Assembly (NCBI GenBank): GCA_034519525.1
Contig: JAXHOJ010000043.1
Coordinates: 80,614 to 144,613, forward strand
DNA from: Gemmobacter sp034519525
GTDB lineage: Bacteria; Pseudomonadota; Alphaproteobacteria; Rhodobacterales; Rhodobacteraceae
DNA length: 64,000 bases
Direction: 5' to 3'
Shown here: one piece after another, positions 26,038-34,874 of the stretch
Layout of the letters: each line of letters begins with the position of its first letter
How positions within the stretch are numbered: position 1 is the stretch's first letter
Position numbers and translations under genes: made by a program
The notes under the pieces: model-generated
Databases searched by the model: none
What the model saw: only the letters and a program-made list of their open reading frames with translations
What the model was told of the DNA's origin: nothing

Positions 26038-28083
26038 TCATGGGCTGTCCATATCCGGCCAAAGTGCGGACAGGGAATTTCTCTGCGTGAATTCGGCGAT
26101 ATACCAGCCGATATCCGCAGCCCGGCGTTTTTCCAGCTTGGCTCTGGCAGCAGGCATGTCGGCGGACGTCAGCCGATCCAGCGCCATGGCATAGCTGAAG
26201 CTGACATCGCGCAGCTTGGCCTTCAGCCGGTCCAGATCACCGCCGCGCACCACCGAAGTCGGGCGACGGCAGTAATAATACAGGCAATCGGGCACCGATG
26301 AATACCGGCGGCAATGCGGAAACAGCAAGCTGTTGCGCAGCAGATCCTCGCAGATTGTCAGGCCATTATCCACCTGGTCATGGCCGGGCACACGGTTCCA
26401 CAGATCGCGGGAATAGATCTTGTTCCACAACACCCCGGGCATGCCATTGTTGAAAAAGACGCAGGCGGCGCGATCCCCATCCAGCGGCCCCTCCACGGAC
26501 ATGGTATTGAAGCGGATCGGCCGCCCCACGCAATCCAGTTCTGTCGCACGACATTCGACGATTTCGGCGCCGGTGGTGATCGCTTCGGCGAACAGCATGG
26601 CCGCGAACTGCGGGTGCAGGTAATCATCACTGTCCACATGCGCGAGAAACAGCCCGCTGGCCGCAGCCGCGGCCGTGGTTCTGGCCTGGTAAAGCCCCCT
26701 GTTTCGGACATGGCGGATGACCCGGAACCGCCCGTCATTGCCCACGCTCTGCCGGACGATCTGCGGCACATCCCCGGGGGAGGCATCATCAATGATGATG
26801 CACTCGAATTCCTGCAGGCTTTGTGACCGGATGCTGTCGAGGCAGCGGCCCAGAACCTCTTCCGTGCCATGAACAGGCACAAGGAAGCTGATCTTGGGGG
26901 GCAGCGCCGCAGTGGCATGACGAGCCGCATCTTTCCAATAGGCCTGCCAGCGCGCATCTGCGGCGGCAAGCGGCGCGGAAACCGCGGCCGGTGTGGCAGG
27001 CAGCCTGCCATGGGCAATCACCTGATCAATCACGGCGCGCCACAGTTCCACGACCCGGTCCACCGCAAACTTCTGCTGGACGAAGCTCCGTGCGGCCTGG
27101 CCCATGCGCTGCGCCAGTTCGGGGTCACGCAGCAGACGGGTCACCCGTTCCGCAAAGGCATCGACATCATTGAAGGGCACCAGAAAGCCCGTTTCCCCAT
27201 CAATGACCTGATCGCGCAGCCCCGGCAGATCAAAGGCCACTTGCGGCACGCCATGGGCTGCCGCCTCCAGCAGAACCATCGGCTGGCCCTCGATCTCGGA
27301 GGTCAGCGCGAAAACGCTGGCCTCTTCATAGTGATGCGCCACGACACCGCTGCGGCCGAAACACATCACGCGATCACCATCCACGCCGCTGGCCTGCCTG
27401 TAATACTGATCCTGCAACCAGTTATAGCTGCCAAGGATGACCAGGGTGCTGTCGGGAACCGCAGGGCCGACCTGTGCGAATACCTTGTACAACAGGTCAA
27501 GCCGCTTGGCAGTCTTGCCGAAATGCGAAACGTTCAGGATCTTTGGGGCCATTGTGCGCCGCTCGGCCCAGGCCGGTTCAGGCGGCGCATAAGGCACCGG
27601 GTTTTCAATCCTGACCACATTGTCAAGATGCCGGGCAAAATACTGCAGCGTATCGTCATTCAGCAGCGTGACACCCGCAAACTTGCGATAATGCGCATAT
27701 CTCTGGCTGAACCAGCTGTCATAGCCGGGTTTGCCACAGGCCCCCTGGAACAGCGGGTAATGATAGGCGTTATGCTCTGACAGAACGATCCTGACCCCGG
27801 CATCGGCCAGTTCGGACATCATCTTCACATGGCCCATGTCCCAGTGAAAGTGATCCAGAACCACATCCACATTCAGCGCGCCTATCCGTTCGCGCAAGGC
27901 TGCCGCCGTGAAATCGACCTCGTGTATCGGGACATGACCGACCTGATATTCCCGGCCGCCGCCCGGCCGGATGAAGATATGCGTATCGTAATGTTCCGCC
28001 AGCGCCTGTGCCAGACAGGCAACCACACGTTCCGCACCGCCTGAAGACAGGTTTGGTATGATCAGGGCAACAACAGATCGCAT
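26038..28083 (-). CDS. Bifunctional glycosyltransferase: GT4 domain fused to GT2 domain
   Basis: 681 residues. The first half is GT4: IIPNLSSGGAERVVACLAQA at residues 8-27, SEHNAYHYPLF near 105, ILNVSHFGKTAKRLDLL near 180, and SEIEGQPMVLLEAAAHGVPQ near 265 with the E-x7-E donor-binding element. The second half from about 393 is GT2: ISFLVPVHGTEEVLGRCLDS, ECIIIDDASPGDVPQI, then the DxD-type AHVDSDDYLHPQFA near 480. Excellent ribosome site (GAGGAGG) before the ATG. Two linkages could be made by one polypeptide. Divergent from the radical SAM operon. Sugar specificity unknown. Confidence 0.9.
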   Translation of the reverse strand: MRSVVALIIPNLSSGGAERVVACLAQALAEHYDTHIFIRPGGGREYQVGHVPIHEVDFTAAALRERIGALNVDVVLDHFHWDMGHVKMMSELADAGVRIVLSEHNAYHYPLFQGACGKPGYDSWFSQRYAHYRKFAGVTLLNDDTLQYFARHLDNVVRIENPVPYAPPEPAWAERRTMAPKILNVSHFGKTAKRLDLLYKVFAQVGPAVPDSTLVILGSYNWLQDQYYRQASGVDGDRVMCFGRSGVVAHHYEEASVFALTSEIEGQPMVLLEAAAHGVPQVAFDLPGLRDQVIDGETGFLVPFNDVDAFAERVTRLLRDPELAQRMGQAARSFVQQKFAVDRVVELWRAVIDQVIAHGRLPATPAAVSAPLAAADARWQAYWKDAARHATAALPPKISFLVPVHGTEEVLGRCLDSIRSQSLQEFECIIIDDASPGDVPQIVRQSVGNDGRFRVIRHVRNRGLYQARTTAAAAASGLFLAHVDSDDYLHPQFAAMLFAEAITTGAEIVECRATELDCVGRPIRFNTMSVEGPLDGDRAACVFFNNGMPGVLWNKIYSRDLWNRVPGHDQVDNGLTICEDLLRNSLLFPHCRRYSSVPDCLYYYCRRPTSVVRGGDLDRLKAKLRDVSFSYAMALDRLTSADMPAARAKLEKRRAADIGWYIAEFTQRNSLSALWPDMDSP

Positions 28084-28365
28084 GTCGTGCGGCCTCCTCA
28101 GCTTCCGGCCTTACAGCGACGTAGAGCCACCGACCACGATCACAACCCTGCAGTTCCGGATAACCTGCAGCGAAAATTCCGTAACCCCTTGCGCGGAACC
28201 TGCGCAACCCGCCTGCTGGCCGGCGCGCTGGCAAAGCTTGCCCCCCTTTGCAAAACAGCCACACCGGCGACCGTGAAACCCGATTATACAGCGGCAACCT
28301 TGGATTGCGCTCGTATATGGCAGGCCAAGGCGATAGCTTCGGGCAGTATTTTGGGGTATTGTAGA
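28084..28365. promoter_or_regulatory. Divergent promoter region, GT4-GT2 gene versus radical SAM operon
   Basis: About 280 bp between two divergent genes, richer in A/T toward 28310-28366. It must hold promoters for both directions. I see no convincing sigma70 pair, riboswitch or perfect inverted repeat. Confidence 0.3.
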
Positions 28366-29514
28366 ATGATTGATGGCACAGGCAGTTCAGCCCAGGCTGG
28401 CACAATGCGCGGCGACCTGGTGCCACGCGCCATGTTGCAGAAAATTCAGGCCATCCTGCGCGAAAGCCCCGATCTGGTGCCGCGCTACGAGCTTGCCAAA
28501 CAGGTCATCCGCATCTTTCGCCGTCCGGCTTTCTATGAAATCAGCCAACGCTGCAACCTGTGGTGCGAGGGTTGCTATTACTATGAAAATGAACAGCGGC
28601 TGAAGGTTGCCATCGAGCCGGATCTGCCGCGGTGGGATGATTTCTTCCGCGCCGAGGCGGAGCGGGGCGTCAGCATGGCCTATTTCGTAGGGGCCGAACC
28701 CGCGCTGGAGCGGAGCCGCCTGCTGGCGGCGGCGCGCCACCTGCGCCATGGCAAGATCGGCACCAATGGCACGATCCGGCTGGATCCGGACATCACCTTT
28801 CGCATCGGGGTTTCGGTCTGGGGCGATGATGAAACCGACGCGCATCTGCGCGGTGGCTCGGTCCTGCGCAAGGCCCTGCGCAACTATGCGGGGGATGCGC
28901 GGGCCGTCATGCTGTTCACGCTGTCCCCCTGGAACCTGCATACCGTGCCTCAGGTGATGCAGGCCTGTCGCGATCACGGGTTGCCGGTCACCTTCAGCCT
29001 GTTTTCCCCCACCCGCACCTATGGCCGCAAGATTGAAGGCGGCAGCCCGGCCGACGGGCAGTTCTTCCGTATCGCACCGGAGCAGGGCGCGGCACATTTC
29101 ACGGCGGATGACCTGCGCCGCACCGCGGATGCGATGACAGGGGCCATGGCCGATTTTCCCGATATCGCCCTGTGCTCGCCCGCGTTTCGCGACATCATCA
29201 CCCACCCCGGACCGCTGTTCGATATTGACCCCGATACCCATGTCGCCCGGGATTGCGGATCGCGGATCGTGGGCGCGCTCCGCTATCACTCGACCGCGCT
29301 TCGCGCCGAAGCGGTGAAATGCTGCACCCCGGATGTGAATTGCGCCGACTGCCGTATTTACAGCGGCGCCTGGTCTTCACAGTTCCGGCCGGCCCCACGG
29401 TTTCTGGAATCCACGAACAGCTTCGTGCAATGGCTGGATATGATGGAAATGCTGGGGCGCATCTTCATCCATCCTCTGCCCGATATCTATCGCCAGGCGG
29501 GGAAAGCGGCATGA
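28366..29514 (+). CDS. Radical SAM protein with C-terminal cysteine cluster
   Basis: About 382 residues. The motif YEISQRCNLWCEGCYYY (near residue 60) contains the CxxxCxxC triad that binds the radical SAM 4Fe-4S cluster; VGAEPALERSRLL follows where the GGEP motif normally lies. Near the C-terminus KCCTPDVNCADCRIYSG offers four cysteines that could hold an auxiliary cluster, as in SPASM-type enzymes, though the spacing is not canonical. Start uncertain: ATG 28366 or 28405. Its stop overlaps the P450 start (ATGA), so the two are coupled. Substrate unknown; likely a C-C, C-S or methyl-transfer radical chemistry in a small-molecule or peptide/lipid pathway (inference). Confidence 0.82.
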   Translation: MIDGTGSSAQAGTMRGDLVPRAMLQKIQAILRESPDLVPRYELAKQVIRIFRRPAFYEISQRCNLWCEGCYYYENEQRLKVAIEPDLPRWDDFFRAEAERGVSMAYFVGAEPALERSRLLAAARHLRHGKIGTNGTIRLDPDITFRIGVSVWGDDETDAHLRGGSVLRKALRNYAGDARAVMLFTLSPWNLHTVPQVMQACRDHGLPVTFSLFSPTRTYGRKIEGGSPADGQFFRIAPEQGAAHFTADDLRRTADAMTGAMADFPDIALCSPAFRDIITHPGPLFDIDPDTHVARDCGSRIVGALRYHSTALRAEAVKCCTPDVNCADCRIYSGAWSSQFRPAPRFLESTNSFVQWLDMMEMLGRIFIHPLPDIYRQAGKAA

Positions 29515-30863
29515 CACCCACCACATCCCCGGCCTCCACATCCCCGGCCTCCACATCCCCGGCCGTTGTCGGACTTGATCTGCAGCCCGATGCCCCCCCT
29601 CTGGCACCCGGTTCGCTGAAGGCGATACTTCATCCGGCCATTTATTGGCCCGAAGCCCTGCTGACGCGCGATGTACTGCAGGTCGAGACCCGGGACAGGC
29701 CGGTGGTTCATGTGATGAACCCCGCGCTGGCAACCGCGATCCTGTCCGATGATGGCGAGGTTTTCGCCAAACATGCCATCTATCGCCATATCGCGGGCGG
29801 CGAATCCGGCATGGGCAGCATGATTGCCATGGGCCGGGATGACGCACGACAGGCCAAGATGCTGTTTGGCCCCGAATTCAACCCTCGTCTGGCCATGCAC
29901 CATGTGCCGATGATCCGTGCCGTGACCATCCGCCGGGCAGATGCCTTTGCCCAAAACCCCGTGCCGGGCGGGCTTTCAGCGCTGCTGGCAGCCATCGCAC
30001 TGGAAATCATCTGGCGGGTGATGTTTGACCCGACAGGGCATGACAGGCCACCACCCGCCTTTGTCGAAACCGCAATTGCGGAGATCTATCAGGCGCGGAT
30101 GGCAGGCGAGCACCGCAGGGTAACCGCGCTGATCCGCGATCTTGCCGATGGGTCGATCGACATGGCCAGATCCTGTCCACATCTGGCAAGCCCGGGATCA
30201 CCTTTTCTGCCGGGGCCGGGGCATCCGCTCCCCGAAAATGCGCTGCGCGACAATATCAGGTTGTTTCTCAGTGCGGGGCACAAGACCAGCGCCACCGCCG
30301 TCGGCTGGACATTGTGGTTGCTGGCGCATCACCCGGCAGCCATGGCAGAGCTGCGCGCCAGACTTGCGACAATGGACCCGCACCAGCCCGTCACCGGGAA
30401 ACAGGCAGAGACCTGTCTTGCCGCCGTCCACGAAGCGATGCGGCTTTTCCCCCCGGCGGTGATGACAGCCCGCCAGACACGGCAGGCTGTGCGCCTGGGC
30501 GACCTGGATCTGGCAACAGGTACCTCAGTGGTCGTGAATTTCTACGCCATGCACCGCCATCGCACATTCTGGCCCGATCCCGATCACTTCCGCCCCGAAC
30601 GGTTTCTGCCACAGGCCAAGGCCCCGATCATCCCCGGCGCCTACCGTCCGTTCAGCGCGGGGGCACATGTCTGCCTTGGCATGAAATTCGCCGAACTTGA
30701 AACGACCCTCATCCTGGCAGAGTTCTTGCGCCGGTTCCATTTTGAACCCGTCGAGATGCAGCCGCGGCCCGTCTATTCCTTCACCCTGCACGCCTGGGAT
30801 GGCATTCCGCTTTCCATCCACCCGATTGGCCTGCCGTCACAATCCCTGGCACAAAAAGCCTGA
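29511..30863 (+). CDS. Cytochrome P450
   Basis: 450 residues, the usual bacterial size. All core P450 signatures are present: I-helix AGHKTSATAVGW (proton-delivery Thr), K-helix HEAMRLFPP (ExxR), FRPERFLP, and the heme-ligand loop FSAGAHVCLGMKFAELE with the axial Cys. Cytosolic (no N-terminal anchor). Would hydroxylate or otherwise oxidise an organic substrate using ferredoxin-type partners, none of which are encoded here. The N-terminus carries three TSPAS repeats specified by a 15-bp tandem repeat. Coupled to the radical SAM gene upstream and 13 bp from the methyltransferase downstream, it belongs to a small biosynthetic operon. Confidence 0.96.
   Translation: MTPTTSPASTSPASTSPAVVGLDLQPDAPPLAPGSLKAILHPAIYWPEALLTRDVLQVETRDRPVVHVMNPALATAILSDDGEVFAKHAIYRHIAGGESGMGSMIAMGRDDARQAKMLFGPEFNPRLAMHHVPMIRAVTIRRADAFAQNPVPGGLSALLAAIALEIIWRVMFDPTGHDRPPPAFVETAIAEIYQARMAGEHRRVTALIRDLADGSIDMARSCPHLASPGSPFLPGPGHPLPENALRDNIRLFLSAGHKTSATAVGWTLWLLAHHPAAMAELRARLATMDPHQPVTGKQAETCLAAVHEAMRLFPPAVMTARQTRQAVRLGDLDLATGTSVVVNFYAMHRHRTFWPDPDHFRPERFLPQAKAPIIPGAYRPFSAGAHVCLGMKFAELETTLILAEFLRRFHFEPVEMQPRPVYSFTLHAWDGIPLSIHPIGLPSQSLAQKA
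29521..29564 (+). repeat. 15-bp tandem repeat, three copies, in the P450 N-terminus
   Basis: CCACATCCCCGGCCT occurs three times head to tail (last copy one base short), encoding (TSPAS)3. In frame, so copy-number change would only lengthen a flexible N-terminal tail. Confidence 0.9.
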
Positions 30864-30876
30864 ACCCGAGGAAACC

Positions 30877-31617
30877 ATGCGCGACAGCTCTGCCCGATAT
30901 GCCCAGCACTACAACCACATCATCTTTGATCCGGCGATGCGGGCCCTTTACGAAGGCAGCAACTTTTTCAACGTCGGTTACTGGCGGGATATCAGCCCGG
31001 TGATCCAGGAAAATCTGAACGCCGCCTGCACGGCCCTGGTGCAGGCCCATATTGATCTGGACCCGGACGCCGGCAGGGCCACTGGCCAAATTCTTGATAT
31101 CGGCTGCGGGCTGGGCGATACGACACGGATGTTTGCGGATGCCTATCCGCAAGCGCGGTTGACCGGGGTGAACTTTTCCGCCGAACAGGTGGCTTTTGCC
31201 GCAGAACGGCAACCCGATCTGACCTTCATTCAGAAAGATGCCGCGCGGCTGGATCTGCCATCGGACAGCGCAGAGCGGATTTTCTGTGTCGAGGCGGCCT
31301 TCCATTTCAACACGCGGCTCGATTTCCTGCGGGAAGGCTTCCGCGTGCTGAAACCCGGCGGGCGGCTGATCTTCAGCGATGTTCTTTATACGCGCAGCAT
31401 CTATGGCATCCCCAAGGAAAACACCGGCATGTCGGTGGAGACTTTCCTGGATCAGATCCGCGCGATCGGCTGGGACATCGAAATCGCACAGGATATCACC
31501 CCCGAAACCGGCGCGCCCTATCTGCAACTGCTGTGTGATGCGGGGTTTGAACGGGCGGGCCGCATCTGGATGAAGCTGCTGCAGCACTATCTGCTGATTT
31601 CGCTTCGCAAACCCTGA
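30877..31617 (+). CDS. SAM-dependent methyltransferase (class I)
   Basis: 246 residues. Motif I ILDIGCGLGDTTRMF near residue 68, acidic loop LTGVNFSAEQVAFA, motif FIQKDAARLDLP, then RVLKPGGRLIFSDVLYT, the Methyltransf_11 arrangement. The N-terminal YEGSNFFNVGYW resembles the lid of RebM/UbiE/sterol-type small-molecule methyltransferases, so an O-, N- or C-methylation of a small molecule or lipid is likelier than of nucleic acid. ATG at 30877 has CGAGGA upstream; it begins 13 bp after the P450. Third gene of the radical SAM operon. Confidence 0.9.
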   Translation: MRDSSARYAQHYNHIIFDPAMRALYEGSNFFNVGYWRDISPVIQENLNAACTALVQAHIDLDPDAGRATGQILDIGCGLGDTTRMFADAYPQARLTGVNFSAEQVAFAAERQPDLTFIQKDAARLDLPSDSAERIFCVEAAFHFNTRLDFLREGFRVLKPGGRLIFSDVLYTRSIYGIPKENTGMSVETFLDQIRAIGWDIEIAQDITPETGAPYLQLLCDAGFERAGRIWMKLLQHYLLISLRKP

Positions 31618-31636
31618 TCCGGGACAAGACCGAAAG

Positions 31637-33592
31637 ATGACCGATCCGAACACCTCCTTGCCCGCCGATACCAAGACCCCGCTGCAACGCCTTGCAACAG
31701 CGGAAACCCAGGTGGCGGCACTGATCGGGGCAAAAAAACCGGATGCCGCCGTGGCATTGGCACTGCAGGTGTTCGACAGCGAGACCGGCACACCCCCATG
31801 GCGCCGCAGCATACTGCTGGCCCGGGCGATGGAGGCGGCAGGCCAGGGGCCCGAAGCTGTGGCGCTTTTACGCAATGTGGATCTGACCTGCAGGGGCCAG
31901 ATCCATCTTGCCGAATTGCTGCTGCGGCTTGATCGCAGGGCGGAGGCCCTGGCCGCCCTGCCTGATCCTGCCGATCTTCCGCCCGGCAATCCCGTGGTGC
32001 CGTTTCTGTTCCGCTTGCGCCGGGCGCGGTTCCTGCTGGCGGCGGATCAACACGCCCCGGCACGCGATCTTTTGACAGAGCTGGCGGCAGAGCCAGTGCA
32101 GGATGCGGCGTCCTGCCTGCAGCTGGGCTGGCTGGGCCTCAAGGCCGATCTGCCCGACGTTGCCCGTCAGGCGGCGGCTGTCGTGGCGGGGCTGACGGAT
32201 GCCAGCCCGGCGCAAGTGCAGGATGCTTTGGCCATGCTACTGGTCCCTGCCCTGCGCGGCACCGATCTGCCGGAAACGGTATTGGCCAGTTTTACCGCCC
32301 ATCAGGCCGCCCATCCGGAGGATCTGCGGTTGCGGCTGCGGCTGGCGAACCTCATGGCAGGGCACGGCCATGACGCCACCGCCCGGGTGCTGCTGGACAT
32401 ACCGCCACCGGGCGAGGCCGCGCCAGAGGATAGCCTGCAGCTGATGCAAAGGCAGTTGCAGCTTGATCTGCCGCATCAGGCGGCCACAACGGCGCAGGCG
32501 TGCTTGCAGGCGGGGCTGACCAATCCGCGGCACGAGGCGCGCGCCGTCGATATCCGCGCCAAGGCCCTGTTGCTCTGCGGCGAGGTCAAGGCCGCGGAAG
32601 CCCTGCTGCAGGAGGCCGTGGGGCGGCTTCCGGATGAAGAGCTGGAGCGGCTGCTGACCCTGATCCTGCGCCGTGAAGGCCGTCAACAGGATCTGGCGGC
32701 CGTGTCCGAAAAGATCAGGCATGTGCAGCAATCACGGCTTGCAGGCAGCCTGATACAGGCGCTGGAGGCGGTGCCGCGCGGAACGGTGCCTGTGCTGTCA
32801 GAAGCGCCGCCCGCGCTTCTGGTGCCTTGGCGGCTTTCGGGCCGGCCCGAAAGTGATTGGCCTGACTGGGCAGCGCGCGTCGGCTGGGGGCAGGCTGCGG
32901 GCGATATCGTGCGGCGCTGGGGCATTTATGGCAATGCGGCCCACCGCCGCGAACTGCTGTCCCTGATTGATCCGCCCGACCTTGCCGTGCTGGAAGATGC
33001 GCTGTCACAGGGGCGGGGGGCCATTCTGGTGGGCACGCATATGGGGCCCGTGGCGGCAAGCTTTCTGACCTTTGAAACGCTGGCAACACCATTTGCCTAT
33101 CTGGGCCGGGGCGGCGCCGCGATGCAGACCGCGGCCCGCGGCATCCTGCTGGCCGAAATGACAGCCGAAGAAAGCATCGGCCAGATGCGCGGGCATCTGG
33201 TCACGGGGGGAATGCTGGGTATGACGCTGGATGCCATCTCGGCAGGCGGGCATCGTGTGCTGAGGATCGAAGGCGCAGAATGCCGGTTTTCGCGGCTGGC
33301 CCCCCGGCTGTCGCAGATCGCAGACGCGCCGAGCCTCTGGTATCAGGCCGAATGGGTCGGGGGGCGGCTGCGGGTATCGCTTGCGCCCTTGCCCATGGCC
33401 AGCCGGCAGGAGCCACGGGCCGCCTGGGAAAACCGCTGGTTCGCCGCCTTCGAGACCCATCTGCGCGCCTATCTCTGCGGGGCCCCGGAAAACCTCTGCG
33501 GGTTCTGGGCGCGCAACCCGCAGCAGGCTCCACTGCCAGAACCGCCGCTTTCAGCCTGGGCAATTGCGGGCGGGCTGAAAGCGGCGGGCTGA
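31637..33592 (+). CDS. TPR-like repeat protein with C-terminal LpxL/HtrB-like acyltransferase domain
   Basis: 651 residues. Residues about 10-370 are helical repeats resembling TPRs (GQIHLAELLLRLDRRAEALA, AASCLQLGWLGLKADLPDVA, ALLLCGEVKAAEALLQEAV). From about 385 a domain resembles lipid A-type acyltransferases: ILVGTHMGPVAASFLTFETL, a GGxxMTLD-like segment GGMLGMTLDAIS, and VLRIEGAECRFSRLAPRLSQ. The catalytic HX4D/E dyad is not intact: His is followed by MGPVA, so the acidic residue is Ala. It might be an inactive or divergent acyltransferase. Last gene of the radical SAM operon, 19 bp after the methyltransferase, and five bp from convergent parB. No membrane anchor seen. Confidence 0.65.
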   Translation: MTDPNTSLPADTKTPLQRLATAETQVAALIGAKKPDAAVALALQVFDSETGTPPWRRSILLARAMEAAGQGPEAVALLRNVDLTCRGQIHLAELLLRLDRRAEALAALPDPADLPPGNPVVPFLFRLRRARFLLAADQHAPARDLLTELAAEPVQDAASCLQLGWLGLKADLPDVARQAAAVVAGLTDASPAQVQDALAMLLVPALRGTDLPETVLASFTAHQAAHPEDLRLRLRLANLMAGHGHDATARVLLDIPPPGEAAPEDSLQLMQRQLQLDLPHQAATTAQACLQAGLTNPRHEARAVDIRAKALLLCGEVKAAEALLQEAVGRLPDEELERLLTLILRREGRQQDLAAVSEKIRHVQQSRLAGSLIQALEAVPRGTVPVLSEAPPALLVPWRLSGRPESDWPDWAARVGWGQAAGDIVRRWGIYGNAAHRRELLSLIDPPDLAVLEDALSQGRGAILVGTHMGPVAASFLTFETLATPFAYLGRGGAAMQTAARGILLAEMTAEESIGQMRGHLVTGGMLGMTLDAISAGGHRVLRIEGAECRFSRLAPRLSQIADAPSLWYQAEWVGGRLRVSLAPLPMASRQEPRAAWENRWFAAFETHLRAYLCGAPENLCGFWARNPQQAPLPEPPLSAWAIAGGLKAAG

Positions 33593-33597
33593 CCCTG

Positions 33598-34743
33598 TCA
33601 GCCCCCGGTGGCCCCATTGCGCAGCCAGGCCGCCAGCCGGGCCGAGAAGGCCGCGTCAATGGTGGCGCCCTCCAGCAGCAAACGCCCGGGTTCGGCGCGC
33701 AGCCGCAATCCCGGCTGAGGCTCATCCTCCATCATCGGCGCCTGGCGTGCTGTGGCTGTCTCTGGCGCGGCACGTCGCGCCTCGGGGGCATCCCGCATGG
33801 CGGCAGGCGCCAGGGCCTGCAGGATCATCGCCTGTTCGGCGCTAGCATCGGCGGCCTCAGCCGCTTCCAGCGCGGCGCGTAGCCGGGGGCCCAGCCCCGC
33901 ATCGGCCTCCAGCGCCTGGGCGATCTGCAGGCCCAGCCGCTCGCCAATCGCCTCGGGGAAGCGCAGGCTGCCATCCAGCGCCCGCACCACCGCCAGAAAT
34001 GACCCGATCTTCGAGCGTTTCGCACGCGAGGCGGCGGCGAACAGGCTGCGCAGCGCATCGCGGTCGCGGTCGAACACACCGCCTTCAACCGCCTTCACCA
34101 CGATGCGGGCGCGTTCATAGAACGACAGCCCCACCCGGATCTCGTTCTCTTCCACCATCGCCACATAGGCATCCGAGGCCTGTTCCGGCCGCCTGAGCAG
34201 CGCCAGCGCCTGGGCAAAGCGCGGATCGCCGGTTTCCGCCGCAAGCGTGCGCAGGGCGCGCAGCCGCCGCCAGCCGGAAATCAGCCCGAAGCGGTCGGGC
34301 GCCAGCTGCACCACCTCGATCGGGGTCTGCTGGCCACGGGCGCGCAGGGATTCCACCAGCGCCGCCATTTCCTCGGGATCGACCACGACGCGGTCGCGCA
34401 CCAGATAGCCCGCCTCGATCTGATCGAGCGGCAGGGCAATCACCATGCGGCCCGTATCGCGCGCCTGTTTCAGCGTGGCGGCCATTTCCTCCAGCGCGGC
34501 GGTGGCGGCGGCGGCGCCGGCCATATCGGCAATCGGCGCCTGGCGGGTATAGGTATGGCCGCCCGCATAGCCCAGCGGATAGCTGGGGAAATGCGCCTTG
34601 GTTTCCAGCACCGGCATCGCCGGATCCGGGGTCAGCGCCGCGCGGATCTCATCGGCATCCGCAAGGGCGGGGGTCAGGTCTGCCACCGGCTCTGCCGGAT
34701 CGGCAATGGCATCAAGGGGGGAAAGGCGTTTCCGTCTGGCCAT
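33598..34743 (-). CDS. parB: Plasmid partition protein ParB
   Basis: 381 residues. Binds the centromere and works with ParA to segregate the replicon. N-terminal Lys/Arg-rich tail (MARRKRLSPLDAI), then the ParB/Spo0J N-domain from about 103 (ALPLDQIEAGYLVRDRVVVD, EEMAALVESLRARGQQTPIE, then LISGWRRLRALRTLA) and a helix-turn-helix region (EENEIRVGLSFYERARIVVK, RSKIGSFLAVVRALDG). The chromosomal ParB CTP-binding motif GERRxRA appears as GWRRLRA, with Trp in place of Glu, as is common in plasmid RepB-type proteins. A 22-bp palindrome sits between parA and parB. Same strand as parA, likely one operon. Confidence 0.92.
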   Translation of the reverse strand: MARRKRLSPLDAIADPAEPVADLTPALADADEIRAALTPDPAMPVLETKAHFPSYPLGYAGGHTYTRQAPIADMAGAAAATAALEEMAATLKQARDTGRMVIALPLDQIEAGYLVRDRVVVDPEEMAALVESLRARGQQTPIEVVQLAPDRFGLISGWRRLRALRTLAAETGDPRFAQALALLRRPEQASDAYVAMVEENEIRVGLSFYERARIVVKAVEGGVFDRDRDALRSLFAAASRAKRSKIGSFLAVVRALDGSLRFPEAIGERLGLQIAQALEADAGLGPRLRAALEAAEAADASAEQAMILQALAPAAMRDAPEARRAAPETATARQAPMMEDEPQPGLRLRAEPGRLLLEGATIDAAFSARLAAWLRNGATGG

Positions 34744-34827
34744 GGATCAGCTCCGCATCTGGGGGCGGCAGGATGGGGCGGCGGGGATGAAGAAATCCCC
34801 AGCCGGGCGGACGATGGCGGCGCAGCC

Positions 34828-34849
34828 AATGTTTCGCGCGCGAAACATT
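34828..34849. promoter_or_regulatory. Candidate parS centromere, perfect 22-bp palindrome
   Basis: The core ATGTTTCGCGCGCGAAACAT (34829-34848) is perfectly self-complementary, extended by one A/T on each side. It lies between parA and parB and resembles chromosomal parS (TGTTTCACGTGAAACA) with a longer GC centre. The 20-bp core recurs inside rmlD at 41192-41211. Confidence 0.75.
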
Positions 34850-34874
34850 TCGGGCAGGCCAGGGAGGCGGCCGG

